A stretch of DNA of 64,000 nucleotides from Adiantum capillus-veneris (Eukaryota; Streptophyta; Polypodiopsida; Polypodiales; Pteridaceae), in NCBI GenBank assembly GCA_014529385.2, contig CM043970.1:67234567-67298566 (forward strand), given 5' to 3'. A program made the position numbers and the translations under genes. The notes beneath the pieces are model-generated. The model did no database searches. It was not told the DNA's origin and saw only the letters and a program-made list of their open reading frames with translations. Shown in pieces: positions 1 through 11,197 of the stretch (the stretch's first letter is position 1; every line of letters begins with the position of its first letter).

Positions 1-271
1 GGTGTGATGAGTTGTTTGGACCTGCTCCTTCAGCACTTCAAGCTCTTCATTCCTGGACCCAAAGACTTCACCCCACATCTCCTTCACCTGCTACTCAAAT
101 TAGACCCTTATGGAGCCCTTCCTGGCCTATAAGCCTCATCAGGCATACATTTTCGCTGATACTTGTCAGCCCATGATCTTCCTAGTTGCTCCAACCTTTT
201 GCCAAGCTTCTGCTAGCCTTCACATATCTGCCCATGTCACCTTCTATGGTCAACACACTTTGACTGTACCA
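1..271 (-). repeat. Gypsy-1 3' LTR, partial (cut by window edge)
   Basis: Bases 1-271 align without a gap to 5529-5799 in the same orientation, with 19 mismatches (93% identity). Homology stops at 271/5799, where the plus strand reads CTGTACCA, so the LTR starts TGGTACAG on the minus strand. The two copies flank a minus-strand gypsy coding region, as expected of an LTR pair. The rest of this copy lies left of the window. Confidence 0.75.
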
Positions 272-280
272 TCATTGCCA

Positions 281-308
281 ACCCCCTAGTTGAGCATTTA
301 TGCTCAAC
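281..308 (-). promoter_or_regulatory. Gypsy-1 polypurine tract with adjacent stem-loop
   Basis: On the minus strand a perfect 8-bp stem (GTTGAGCA, 4-nt loop, TGCTCAAC; plus-strand 289-308) runs directly into ACTAGGGGGT (281-290), the likely plus-strand primer. About 10 nt separate this purine run from the LTR edge inferred from homology, so the exact edge is uncertain. Confidence 0.55.
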
Positions 309-421
309 CACATAAGAGCTTTATTACCCTATAAACCGCAAACACTGAGCACACTATGAGAAAATCCAACAAAGCTCAAGTATATGTACATAATTTTATT
401 CTTAGCATATGAGAGCACTGC

Positions 422-973
422 TTAGGTTGGTTGCCCAACCCCCTCCATTAGAACCTGATGCACTGCTGGCACCAACGCTCTCTCAAAATAGAGCTTGAGA
501 CGCATACCATTAACCATGTTCTTGAGAAAATGACCATCCATCCTCATTAATGCATAAGTACGATTGGGAAAAGCTTGATGGACCTTGTAAGCCCTTGTTC
601 ACTTTTTTTTGAACTTCTTCTTAAAGGTAAAGTCAAGAGAGCTCTCGTACTTCATCACTAGATCACCCTTCTCAATCAGCTTTTCTGACAAACGTTGGTT
701 GAACTTTGCTACTCTTTTCTCTCGCTGTTTCACATAAAAATCTGCTGCTGCCTCACGATCCATTTTCAAAGTTTTAAGACTTGTAATCGTATCCTGCAAA
801 ACATCTTGATGAGTCTTATGGATCTGCCACAAACCCTTGAGAGCCCCTAACTGCACATGTACATGTAATACTGCTTCCTTGCCATATACCAACTCATAGG
901 AGTAAAGTTGGTAGCCACCTTATATGAAGTCCTGTAAGCCCACAAACATTTGTCAAGGTTAGATTCCCATCCT
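422..973 (-). pseudogene. Gypsy-1 integrase C-terminal part
   Basis: Minus-strand reading gives LWAYRTSYKVATNFTP followed, after a frameshift near 895, by a YGKEAVL-type motif. Both are typical of the end of a Ty3/gypsy integrase core. The C-terminal domain follows and ends at a TAA at 422-424. A TGA at 599-601 lies where the family usually has tryptophan. The integrase zinc finger, the catalytic D,D residues and the whole RNase H are absent because the upstream RT joins this piece directly at about 974. Non-functional. Confidence 0.8.
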
Positions 974-1672
974 TTAACCTGGAGGCTCCATAAGAACCAA
1001 TGCCTTAACCTTCTCTGGATCTACTTCTATTCCATTCTGTGATACCACGTGACCCAACATATGCACCCTTGGTTGTGCCAACTTGCACGTCTTTGGATTC
1101 AATTGACCTCCTTCTTCATCTAGCCTTTGAAAACATAGCCTCAACTTGGAAAAATGTTTTTCCCTGGAACTATAACAACCAATATCATCGATAAAAACTT
1201 TGATGAACTTACCCAAGTATGGCCCAAACACCTTGTTCATCCAATCTTGAAATGTAGCATACACATTCACCAATCCAAAAGGCATCCTGCAGTAGGCAAA
1301 GCACCCCCATGGAGAAATGACGGTAGTCTTTAACTGGTCTTCCAGAGCAATAATATAATAAATTTTTTGTCCGGAAACCTGGTTTAAAATCTCATCCTGA
1401 AATGGTGGAGGGTAGTGATTCCGCTTGGTCGCAGCATTCAAAGGTTTATAGTCTACACATACTAGCCATTTTCCATTATTTTTTGTGGTAATGACAACAG
1501 GAAAACCCCACTCAGACTCTTTCACTGGATATATAATACCTGCCTTGAGCAACTTGTTGATCTCCTGCCATAGAGCCTCCTTCTGAATATCTCCCAACCT
1601 CCTTAGCTTTTGTGCTTTTGGCATGTTATCCATCTTTAAGTAGGATCCGATGTTCCACTCTTTTAGCTCCTC
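974..1672 (-). pseudogene. Gypsy-1 reverse transcriptase, partial
   Basis: Ty3/gypsy RT on the minus strand. It has the palm motifs KWLVCVDYKPLNAATKR and PWGCFAYCRMPFGL and the catalytic box VFIDDI (FIDD form of YxDD), then LGHVVSQNGIEVDPEKV from the thumb/connection. About a dozen residues around the usual DGxSG(Y/F)QI strand are missing (SGQKIYYIIALEDQ), so the first catalytic aspartate is lost. The reading ends abruptly after the connection and the next coding DNA is late integrase. Confidence 0.85.
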
Positions 1673-2431
1673 TCAGATCTTTATACTCTGTCGCAAATAG
1701 GTCGGGATAGGATGCACATGGGTCCATATAGCCTTGTTTTCCTGCTTGGTTAAGTCTGTACCTAGCATATCTTCCACCTCTTTAGCCTTCAGACTACAAA
1801 CAGGGGCATGCATACCTTTCCTTGGAATGGTAGAGTCTACGGTGACTCCGAATAAATCTGTATCCAACTTCAATAAATCTTCATCAATCTCCTCCTCTTC
1901 CACACTAATGAGCCCTTCATCATAAGTTGACTCAGTTTCATACTCATAAATGGTGCTGAAGTCTCAATTATCCGCCCCGGCGCTGTTGACGGATGAAAGC
2001 GGATCTCCTTGGTCTTTAGATCCAACACAATCTGTCCTTCATTTTACTGATCCGGCAAAGTAAACACCCCCTTCCCAATCTTGCTTGGCCCCAATTTCCA
2101 ACAACCATGGCCTCCCCAATATAATTGGTTCTCCTACTTTCATGACAAAAAAATCAATTAAGCATTCAACTCCCATAACCTTTACCTTCACATCCTGTGA
2201 CACTCCTAAACACCGAGCTTTGGCATGGTTGGCCATCCTCATTTACACATTAGATCTAACAATAGCTTTAATACCAATCTCCCTCATAGCAGATTCAGTG
2301 ATCAGACAGACTTGGGCACCACCATCAATATTGGCTTGAACATGCTTCTTCTTCTCAAGCAAGACGTCCACCATTGGAAGCACATCAATCACGCTCCCCA
2401 CCCTCAAGGCTAGATTTTGTATCGCATTCAC
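1673..2431 (-). pseudogene. Gypsy-1 aspartic protease and linker
   Basis: The minus-strand frame contains QANIDGGAQVCLI, the D-G-G-A form of the retropepsin active site that is common in plant gypsy elements. About 60 residues later comes the flap/end motif IILGRPWLLEIGAKQDW. A TAA at 2243-2245 and further stops near 1980 and 1673 interrupt the frame. An acidic linker leads towards the RT. Confidence 0.75.
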
Positions 2432-2443
2432 ATCTCCTCCTAC

Positions 2444-3653
2444 TCAAGGAAGCCTCGTACTGACACTGGTTGACCACAGATCATATTCCGGATTACCGCG
2501 TCCCAATGAAAAGTCCTTCTGAGTAATTCTTTGTCTTCGTCTTCTTCTGCTTGGCTCTCGCTGCTCTCTACCTTCGTTCACTTTCTCTTTACCCTTCTTT
2601 GCTCTACTTTCATGTTCCATCTTAGTCTCTCTTTCACCTCTTGCTCTTTTGTTAGCCATAATATCAACCTCCTGCTTTTCAACACCAATATTATTACCCT
2701 TTACCTGACGGAGCCACCTGTGCTTGGTTTTCGACTGCTTGCTTCTCCCTTTGACCATTAAACTGTGCCTGACCCTTGCCTCGACCAAACAGAGGATACA
2801 TGCCGCCCGTTTCCCTCGGTGGGTGAGGGCAATCTGGAGCATAGTGGCTCTCTTCTCTGCAATTGTAACATATGCCAGGAAATTGCCTAGCCCTACCTCT
2901 TCCTGTCCTTGCTTGACCTCTGTCCATAACACTTAAATGCAACTCTTGCATTTGCACAGACAAATCTTGAACTGTTCGTACCCATTGTTGAGGAACGGTT
3001 GCTACCCCTCGATTACGCTGATTCTCCATTTGAACTTCTTCTCTCGGATTTGAGGTTGGATTGGGAACTATCACTTTGTACCCCAACTCACCTTGCTCAA
3101 TCTTCTTTTTAATTTTCCGGCTCTTAGACCGTGCAATAGCAACATCCCCGTTGTAATTCTCCGGGCCCTCAAAATCCACCTTTTCCCAAATTTTGGGATG
3201 CAAACAAGCCAGAAACTTTTCCAATATAAAGTACTCATTACCATTGGCCAACTACATGGCCACTGCAAAGTCCCTCCAGCACTCTTCAAAGCGGGCAAGG
3301 AAAACACCAAATTCCTTGCTCACATCCTGCTTTAAATTTTTCAACCTTGCATCCAGATCGATAAGAGATGCCTCTTTTCAAAAATCATGTAGAAAACGGG
3401 CCCGCAACGCCGGCCACATAAGTCTTGGCTCTCCTTCCAAAGCATAGAACCATGTCTTTGCTCTTCCCCCCATCAACAGCGGAATCATTTGCATTTTGCT
3501 ATCTTCATTTGGCATATGCAGTGATAGCATATACGACTCAAAATCTGCCATCCATTCTTCCGGATCTTCTTCTTCGGTGAAAACTGGTCCATAACTATGC
3601 GCTGCATCTCTCCTTGATGGAAACAACCATCTTTGATCAACATCGACGATCAA
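2444..3653 (-). pseudogene. Gypsy-1 gag
   Basis: One minus-strand frame from about 3653 to 2694 carries a plant retrotransposon gag domain (EDPEEWMADFESYMLSLHMP, then MGGRAKTWFYAL and WPALRARFLHDF). A CCHC zinc knuckle follows (CYNCREESHYAPDC, about 2830-2880). Two nonsense codons interrupt it (TGA 3378-3380, TAG 3252-3254). The frame ends at 2694, and a lysine/arginine/glutamate-rich stretch continues to 2444 in another frame towards the protease. Gag would package the element RNA in cytoplasmic particles; this copy cannot make a full protein. Confidence 0.8.
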
Positions 3654-3662
3654 TCAGCTGCT

Positions 3663-3679
3663 CCTCAGTGGGGGCACCA
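3663..3679 (-). promoter_or_regulatory. Candidate Gypsy-1 primer-binding site
   Basis: Minus-strand TGGTGCCCCCACTGAGG begins with the TGG expected to pair with a tRNA 3' CCA and lies just upstream of gag. A CA dinucleotide at 3685-3686 could end the 5' LTR. I cannot match the tRNA from memory. Confidence 0.35.
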
Positions 3680-4172
3680 GAAGATGGAGAGGGGGAATAG
3701 GGAACACACCCAACACAAAAAATGTTTGCCTCTCTATAGCCCATGGATTCCACATCACCCCTAATCTCTCTAAAACACCTTCAAATTGGCTAATTTGCAC
3801 TAACAACTCCACTTTAGCATACAGAAAAACTGTCTCACACCTTGCAAAAAACACCTTACCACACAAACGCACCCACACTGCTCAACTCACCCTTTTCAAC
3901 TTACAAGACACCCCAATTCTGCCCTCTCGGGAACACCCTTCAAGTCGTAGGCAAACCCTCTGCAAGCATTGGCAAGTACACAAAGAGCGAGAGAAAAGGA
4001 GGGGGATGGGGAGAAGCAACACAAGAAATACGGACAAGGGTTTAGTATTATTGCATAGGGAGATGGTACAATCAAGTATGCAGCTTCAATGGCAAGCTTG
4101 CAATACACAGACTTGAAGACCTCCAATAACTCTCTTTGGCAAAAAAGCCCTCAAAAAATCACTTCTATCTCC

Positions 4173-4179
4173 TTTTATA
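4173..4179 (-). promoter_or_regulatory. TATA box of the Gypsy-1 5' LTR
   Basis: The minus strand reads CCTTATAAAAGGAG, a strong plant TATA context, about 500 bp upstream of the candidate PBS, where a U3/R boundary could lie. Confidence 0.5.
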
Positions 4180-4380
4180 AGGCTTGGTTAAGGCTAAAAA
4201 GGAAAAAAACAAGGAGCTAGCAAGCTTGTACCATTAATTGGAGCTCTCTTTAGAAGATTTCTTGTATGGGCACCACTTGTCACTTTTTTGGTGTTGGGTA
4301 TTTGCATGGAACACATCTGTCTATTGTCGACTCAATTTTTGCCAACCTAGCATTTGCACTTTTGGATACCTCTTGGATAT

Positions 4381-4381
<1 letters not shown>

Positions 4382-4460
<79 letters not shown>
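4382..4460 (+). repeat. (CT)n microsatellite
   Basis: About 39 uninterrupted CT units. The ORFs that cross it in all frames are low-complexity artefacts. Confidence 0.97.
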
Positions 4461-4463
<3 letters not shown>

Positions 4464-5799
4464 TGACCTTGGCTCCTCCGACCTTTGTGGCGGGCTAAGC
4501 CCCTTGAACCTCTCAAACTCTCTCTTTCCTGTTGGCTGTCCAATGCCCGTGGGAATGCTACCCATCGTATGCATCGGGGAGGGGGGAAGTAGCGATATCG
4601 CTATTGCCGTTCTCCTTTTAACTCCAAAAGAGGGCCTTCAAGGCCGTGGGAACGGGACCGTGGCGGGCTCTACATGTCATGATAGCGTGCCGCCTAAGCG
4701 ATATGCCACTGCTTACGACTTTCAAAACCTCCGCCGGCGCCGGCGGACCATCCACGTAGCGCCCACGGGCGAGCGGCCATAGCCAATGCACCACAAAGCT
4801 CCCACCACGCTTCCACACAATACAAAGGGCTTCACGCCCCATCCCATATAACGTGAGCGTGCGAGTCATCTCTTCGTATGTGGGACTACTTGCTGCCACA
4901 TGGCACCCTTATGGGGGTCTTCCTCCAAATTCCTTTTTTTGTTTTAGAAGGCCCATTTGATGCAAGAAATTCCCTTCAGTTGCAACATCCTGCTTTTTAT
5001 GGCTCAAAACTCCGGTTCCTAATCCACAAAGCTCGGTCACAACGTCATGATGTGGACTTCAAACCCATCCAACCTTACTGCCTTTCACAGTTCTCCAAGC
5101 CCTCGAACCTAGGCCGCAAAAATCCGACCAAAGCATCTGCAATCAACCCCATATAAGTGCACCCAATCTTCCGGTTCCTATATCTTATTGCTCTAGGCTC
5201 CGTTTGACCTGCAGTCAATTCTTGCTAGCTTCGTATGATGCATACCCTTCTCTACAACCTTCTCAAGGCTCAAAAGACGCCAGATGGCACACCTCCCCAT
5301 GTGGTCAGGTAGGCACCAACCTAGCCCCGACAAAACTTCAACTGACCATAAGATGCAATCCGTAACTCCTATTTGCAATCTGAAAAGGGAGGCATGCTCC
5401 ATACATCAAGCGCTATAGGCCTACACCATGAGTTCCACTTGGACCACATGTCCTCAACTGCTCTGTCCCCGACAAGAATCTGCAACACACTGAACCTTCA
5501 ACCTTCAATAACTTGAGCTCTGTAGCTCGGTTTAATGAGCCGTTTGGACCTGCTCCTTCATCACTTCAAGCTCTTTATTCCTAGATCCAAAGACTACACC
5601 CCGCATCTCCTTCACCTGCTACTCAAATTAGCCCCTTATGGAGCCCTTCATGGCCTATAAGCTTCATCAGGCATACATTTTCGCTGATACCTGTGAGCCC
5701 ATGATCTTCCTAGTTGCTCCAACCTTTTGCCAACCTTCTGCTAGCCTACACATATCTGCCCATGCCACCTTCTATGGTCGACACACTTTGACTGTACCA

Positions 5800-6440
5800 A
5801 TATCACAAAGTGATCATGGACGAGAAAAGAAGGCAAAGGAGACCAATGAAACCAAGAGGACTCGATGTCGTATCAACCTCCAAGACTTCCCTCTGGAACA
5901 TGGTATGTCTCCGTACAACTTGTTGGAAGACATGAGAGGTAAGGGTCCTGATATCTCATGGCCTCAATTTCTTGCATTATGTCCACAAGTTAGGCGGGAT
6001 TTAACAAGGGCAGTAAGCACTAGGACAAAGGTAAAAGAGAGTGTGTCTGTTGTCAAAATTGCTCAAGCTGGAATGAATGAAGATATTACACCTATGCTAG
6101 ATTGTTACATCAAAGGAATATTGGTTAGGAAAGGTCTAGTGGATGGGGGTGCAAAAATTTTCATCATGAAAAAGGGACTCATGCAAAGACTAGGCATGCA
6201 CATCCATGAGAAACTTGAAATTAAAGTAAAACTTGGCAAACAATAGCAAGGCTAGGTGCATAGGTATTTGTAACAATGTCTTTGTGGAGGCCTTTGGCAT
6301 TAAGAAGGTGGTGGATTTTTTAAGTTATGTCAACCAAGGGAAGTGGCTATCCATTTATCCTAGGAAGACCATGGCTAATGAAAATGCACGCTTTGTAGGA
6401 TTGGGAAAGTGGAAAGTTGATCTGCAGGAATGACAATCAT
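5800..6440 (+). pseudogene. Gypsy-2 gag end and protease
   Basis: Right after the Gypsy-1 LTR edge the plus strand reads as the linker and protease of a second gypsy element. It has a basic stretch, then a YNLLEDMRGKGPDISWPQFL-type segment common before plant gypsy proteases, then LVDGGAKIFIM (active-site D-G-G-A) near 6138. The later PFILGRPWLMK motif near 6350 is in another frame, so at least two frameshifts break the domain. The gag core and 5' LTR are not to the left, consistent with Gypsy-1 having inserted here. Confidence 0.75.
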
Positions 6441-7331
6441 AAGAAGGTTGTCTTTGACATGAAGGAGCAACGTCAAGAGGAGCTCCATGAAGAATCATCA
6501 CAAAGTGAGATGGAGAAAGGCTGGACCAATAGCACTTCAAAAGAAGAAAGTAACGGTAGCATTACTGAAGAGGAGTCTTCCATTGAAGTCATGGGGGTAA
6601 GGTTTAAGCCAAACAACCAAGAGACCCCTTGTCAAGGTTTGGAGGAGGTAGGTTCCCAAGAGAATCGAAATGTGGAAGATGAAGGAATGCTAGAAGGTAT
6701 GTTGTCTACAACACTTACAAAGGATGATAGAGAGGAGTTCAAAGGTGTGTTAAGGACAATTCCTGGGCTTTTTGCTAAAGACTACATCGACGTGCGTGGG
6801 GTAGATGTTGTTCAACACAAGATTGAGTTAAAGCCTAAGGCCACACCTAAGGCTCAAAAGCTACGAAGGCTAGGAGTCATCAAGGAGCAGGCTTTACTCA
6901 AGGAGGTAAGAAAGCTTCTAGCAGTAGGTTTCATTTATCCAATGGAGAATTCGGAGTGGGTCTCTCCTGTTGTTGTCACTTCTAAGAAGAACAATAAGTG
7001 GAGGGTGTGTGTGGATTACCGTCCCCACTGAATGAGGCAACAAAAAGAGATCACTTTTCCTCCCATTTCATGATGAGATAATAAATGAGGTAGCTGGTCA
7101 TGAGAAGTACACTGTGTGTGATGGCTACTCAAGTAAATTTTGAATAGGGATTGCATTGGAGGATCAATTGAAAACAACCTTCATCACTCCTTGGGGTTGT
7201 TATGCTTTAAGAGTCATGCCATTTGGCCTGACAAATGCTCCTGCAACTTTCTAATGCTTCATGAACATGGTGTTTCAAGAATTCTTTGGAAAGTTCATTA
7301 GGGTTTTTATTGACGATTTTTGCATTTATAG
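6441..7331 (+). pseudogene. Gypsy-2 reverse transcriptase
   Basis: Ty3/gypsy RT: KAQKLRRLGVIKEQALLKEV, NSEWVSPVVVTSKKNNKW, RVCVDYRP, then in a shifted frame [28 protein letters not shown] and the catalytic VFIDDFCIYS. A 1-nt shift near 7030 and internal stops (for example in APATF followed by TAA) break it. It resembles the Gypsy-1 RT in the shared PKAQKLRRLG motif, so the two belong to related lineages. Confidence 0.85.
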
Positions 7332-8125
7332 CTCAAATCATTGCATCTACAAAATGTAGAAGAGGGTTTGAAGAAACTCTATGACATGGGAGGTCAACTC
7401 AAACCCGACAAGTGCCACATAGGTGAGGATGAAGTGATCTTGCTTGGTCATAAATTTTCTTACAAAGGCATCGAAGTGGATACTTCAAAGTCAAAGGCTC
7501 TTATTGAGTTACAGTCATCGAAGAGTCTTAAGGAGGTCATCTCATTCATTCAAAAGGTGAAGTATATGTGACGCTTCATTCACGTAGCCTTAGAGTTACT
7601 TCACCCTTTGCAAAAGTTGACACAACGAGTTGAGTTTGTTTGATCTGATGAGCTTGAAGAATATTTTTGTAACATCAAAGTCATTCTGTCAGAGCTACCA
7701 ACAATCATGACTCCTTGTTGTGAGTACACATTCTTTGTTAGCTCTAGTGTTGGGAAAGAAAAAATCTGGGCTGTTTTGCTACAACAAGATCCCCACAGTA
7801 CCAGGATGCGATCTACTTTGCTAGTAGGGTCACGGATGCTTTGGAGAGAGGCTACACGGAGGTAGAACTCATGATGCTTTCTCTCATGTTTGCGGTGAGA
7901 AAGTTTAGATCCTACTTGCTACCAAAACCTTTTGTAATTCTCACTCCAGAAAATTTGTTCCCTTGGGTGTCATATCAAATGAATCTTAATACTAGGATCT
8001 CTAAGTGGATTATGGAGTTGCAAGAGTTCCAATACTCTTTCAAGGTAGAAGATAGTGTGCGTGCACAATTGGCAGGGATTCTCACTTATAGGGTACATGA
8101 GAAGGAGATAAAATGCCTAAAGTAA
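7332..8125 (+). pseudogene. Gypsy-2 RT connection and first RNase H
   Basis: The connection is visible as GGQLKPDKCHIGEDEVILLG. After frameshifts comes the second half of the usual gypsy RNase H (YTEVELMMLSLMFAVRKFRS, ISKWIMELQEFQYSF, ending ILTYR). The first half is scrambled by indels around 7650-7840. It normally degrades RNA in the RNA:DNA hybrid; this copy is dead. Confidence 0.75.
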
Positions 8126-8159
8126 AAACCCTACCATTGCCATCACCTAAAAGTATTCC

Positions 8160-8616
8160 TAATGCTTTTACCTTGTTCTTTGATGGAGCTTTTTGACGAG
8201 TCATAGGAAAAGCAGAGGGAGGGCTAGTGTTGCTCAACCCAAGTGGAGAGGTGGTCATGAAAGAAAAGGTCAATCTACCAGGTTCAACTAGCAACAATGA
8301 AGCAAAATACAACACACTACGTCATGGTTTAAAGATGTGCATTGGCCAAGGTATACAACATCTCATGGTAAAGGGGAATGTACTTCTCATTGTGAAGCAG
8401 ATTTTAGGCATTTGGGCATGCAAGAATGAAAGCTTAAGGACAAAAGTTCATGCCATTCATAGGCTATTTAATCAGTTTGAAGAAGTGCAACTATATCATA
8501 TTCCTAGGAAACAAAATGAAGATGCCAATTTACTTGCACAACAAGCAGTTACATGTGTTGAGAAAGAAGTGCAAGTCACCACGGTGGCAACATCTATCAA
8601 GCAACCAAGATACTAG
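8160..8616 (+). pseudogene. Gypsy-2 second (archaeal-type) RNase H
   Basis: A second RNase H fold follows the normal one: TLFFDGAF, a GGLVLLNPSGEVV strand, NNEAKYNTLRHGLK, then the helix ending in IPRKQNEDANLLAQQAV. Dual RNase H between RT and integrase is a hallmark of the Tat lineage (Ogre/Retand and relatives), so I place Gypsy-2 there. The third acidic position reads VKGNVL where the family has GDS, and the last reads DANLLA instead of DADxLA. A stop (TGA) follows FFDGAF and a TAG ends the frame at 8614-8616. Confidence 0.8.
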
Positions 8617-8619
8617 CGA

Positions 8620-10050
8620 TTGGAGTCATTAGCTCCCATTATTGGTTACATTTTGGACGGCGAGTTTCCACAAGACTTCATAAAAGCTCAAAAGAGGAGA
8701 CTCATGAAGAAGGCAAGTTTCTATCTCTTCCTAGAAGGCTCCCTCTATCAAAGAGGGAAGGACCAAGTGTGTAGAAGAGTACCAACTATCGAGGAAATTC
8801 CAGCCATTCTAAAAGGTTTGCATGAAGAGGCATGTGGCGGTCATTTTGCCCAGGAATTAACCGCCGTGAAGAAGATTTTTCTTGCGGGATACGTTTGGCC
8901 AAGCTTGCATGTGGATGTCCAACATGGGTGTAAAAGCTGTCACAACTGTCAAGTAAATGGAAATAGAAGGCTGGTGCATGGTCCAAGGCAAATAGTGCTT
9001 GTAAATGGACCCTTCAAATAGTGGGGAATTGATGCTATGGATCCTCTTCCTAGAGCAAAGAATGGTAAACTCTACATTCTAGTGGCTGTAGACTACATGA
9101 CTAGGTGGGTAGAGGCTCAAAGTGTGGCAAGAGTAAATGGAAAAACAGTAAGCACGTTTGTCTACACTAATATTTTTTGTAGATTTGGCACACCTCTAGA
9201 GATTGTTTCGGATAATGGTCCAGAGTTCAATAAGGGTTTACTCAAAGAAGTTTGTGAAGAGCTTCACATTATACATCGTCATAGCACACCCTACTACCCA
9301 CAGTCAAATAGTTTGGTGGAGAAGGCTAATGGTGTTATTGCATGCATCATTAGAAAGATGGTGCAAAACAAAACAAAGTTATGAGATGACTTCTTGGATT
9401 GTGCCTTGTGGGCATATCAAACCACATATAGGGAGGCAACAGAGTTCACGCCATTTCACTTGTTGTATGGTCAAGAGGCTTTGCAGCCTATCGAGCTCAA
9501 CATCTCAACTATACGGCTTCATGGAAAAGGTGCACAAGATGATCAAGAGGTATGGATAGATCGACTTCTTACACTAGTGGAGCTTGAGTGGAAAAGACAA
9601 GCAGCTTACGAGTGCTACAAAAGAAAAGCTACACAAGCAAAGGAAAAGCTTGACAAGAAACTCAAGGACGAAGGCATCAAGGAAGGAGAGCTTGTGCTAA
9701 GGTATGACAATCGACTTGACAATTGTTCTGATGCTAAGTTTGAAACTGGATGGAAAGTTCCATACATAGTCAATAAGGCTTTCAATTCAAGTTACTATCA
9801 ACTTATGGACTTGAATGGTAAAGAGCACTCCAGGAAGGTAAATGGGTATCGCCTGGAGCCCTATTTGAGCCGCCTTCTACCAAAGGATCTACCGAAGAAC
9901 TGTCAAGGAGCGACTATCTCATGTAAGTTTTGTTGCATGAAGCATAAGTGTGACAAGAAGCCACACAATGAAAATCCTGTCAAGGGACCAGATATCATAG
10001 AGGACTCAAAAGCACTCTCTTTGAACAATATGCTTTATGATGGTACATGA
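8620..10050 (+). pseudogene. Gypsy-2 integrase
   Basis: One frame, broken only by TAG 9019-9021 and TGA 9382-9384, encodes a near-complete integrase. The HHCC zinc finger is present (HEEACGGHF ... CKSCHNC), and the DDE triad reads WGIDAMDPLP, IVSDNGPEF and SLVEKANG. The late-core motif DCALWAYQTTYREATEFTPF and YGQEALQPIEL follow, then a C-terminal domain ending YRLEPYLSRLLP. It is in the same frame as the second RNase H, as in a pol polyprotein. Three nonsense codons make it inactive, but few changes have occurred. Confidence 0.9.
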
Positions 10051-10075
10051 ATATACCATCATCCTCGGGGAGGGC
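10037..10075 (+). promoter_or_regulatory. Gypsy-2 PPT with adjacent stem-loop
   Basis: ATGATGGTA (10037-10045) and TACCATCAT (10054-10062) form a perfect 9-bp stem; the integrase ORF stop (10048-10050) lies in the 8-nt loop. The purine run CGGGGAGGG follows (10066-10074), and TGGTAGCC at 10079 could start the 3' LTR. Confidence 0.55.
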
Positions 10076-11130
10076 TAATGGTAGCCATTTTTTGGCTCTC
10101 CGTGATTGCCATGATGAGCTACTTCACCCTACCAAAATCACCTAAACACTGTGGCTATCCCTACCTTTTCATTGTACATAGGCGTGTGTAGTTAGGGGAC
10201 TTTTCCCATATCTCCTTAAAACTCTCAGCTAGCTAGTCATTGGGTTAGTCGAGCCAAAAAAGTAAATAAAATAAAAAATATATATATATTATGGCCTAAT
10301 TTTTGTGTATATATTTCATTGTATATAGGATCTAAATATAAGGAATTCTCATAATTATTCTGATATTTATTTAAATATTTCTACTTAGGTGTGCGTTATT
10401 TGCCTATGTATGCTATGTACATTGATTCACCATTACCACAATTTTTCTTACCATTTTCCATACTTTTTATTCCATATAGAAAGATTTTCATGCAAGCTCT
10501 CTTATTTTTGGTGTGAATCCACTCCTAGGAAAAAACCTCAAAAATACCTTTCACCAGTCATTGCGTTTCACTAAACTCCTATTTACTATAGGTACTCTTT
10601 CTTACCTCATGTAAATATTTATACATCATAAAACAAATGGGGGCCCTCTTCATTTGATTCCCTATATTTTCATATATTTATTATATATATATATAGCCCA
10701 CACTATTGTAGATTCCATGAATTGTTTATATATACTCGCTTGTTTTTTTTCCATCATATCCATATATTATATTTATGCATAATCCACAACCATGCATATT
10801 TTCAAACTCCTGAGAATCAATTAGGTCATGCTCTAATGCAAGGAGGGGCTCACCTTTGGAGCCATATGCAAATTCAACAAAAGGGGGGCCACTGAAGACT
10901 TTTTTGTGAAGAAAAATAGGCATTTTGGTGGGATTTTTTATGTCAATCTCCACTCCCAATTTGAAGCGGTGGTTAGAAGACAAAATATGGACCAACAGCT
11001 GAACAATCATTAAAAAAAATTTCACATTTTTTGGAGCTACCATCGGTGAGGTATGATTTTTTGATTGGACCCTAGTCTGCCCACTTTTCTCACAAGTAGC
11101 CCATAGTCTTCTCTCACCTCTTTCCACACT

Positions 11131-11133
<3 letters not shown>

Positions 11134-11193
<60 letters not shown>
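11134..11193 (+). repeat. (CA)n microsatellite
   Basis: About 30 CA units with no interruption. Confidence 0.97.

Positions 11194-11197
<4 letters not shown>

Larger units (their letters stand above)
3685..5799 (-). repeat. Gypsy-1 5' LTR (inner boundary tentative)
   Basis: The outer edge at 5799 is supported by exact homology to 1-271. The inner edge is placed beside the candidate PBS and is an inference, giving an LTR of about 2.1 kb. On the minus strand it contains a TATA box near 4173, a (CT)n tract at 4382-4460, a GC-rich stretch at 4590-4790 and the perfect palindrome CCGCCGGCGCCGGCGG at 4731-4746. No coding sequence is seen in it. Confidence 0.55.
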
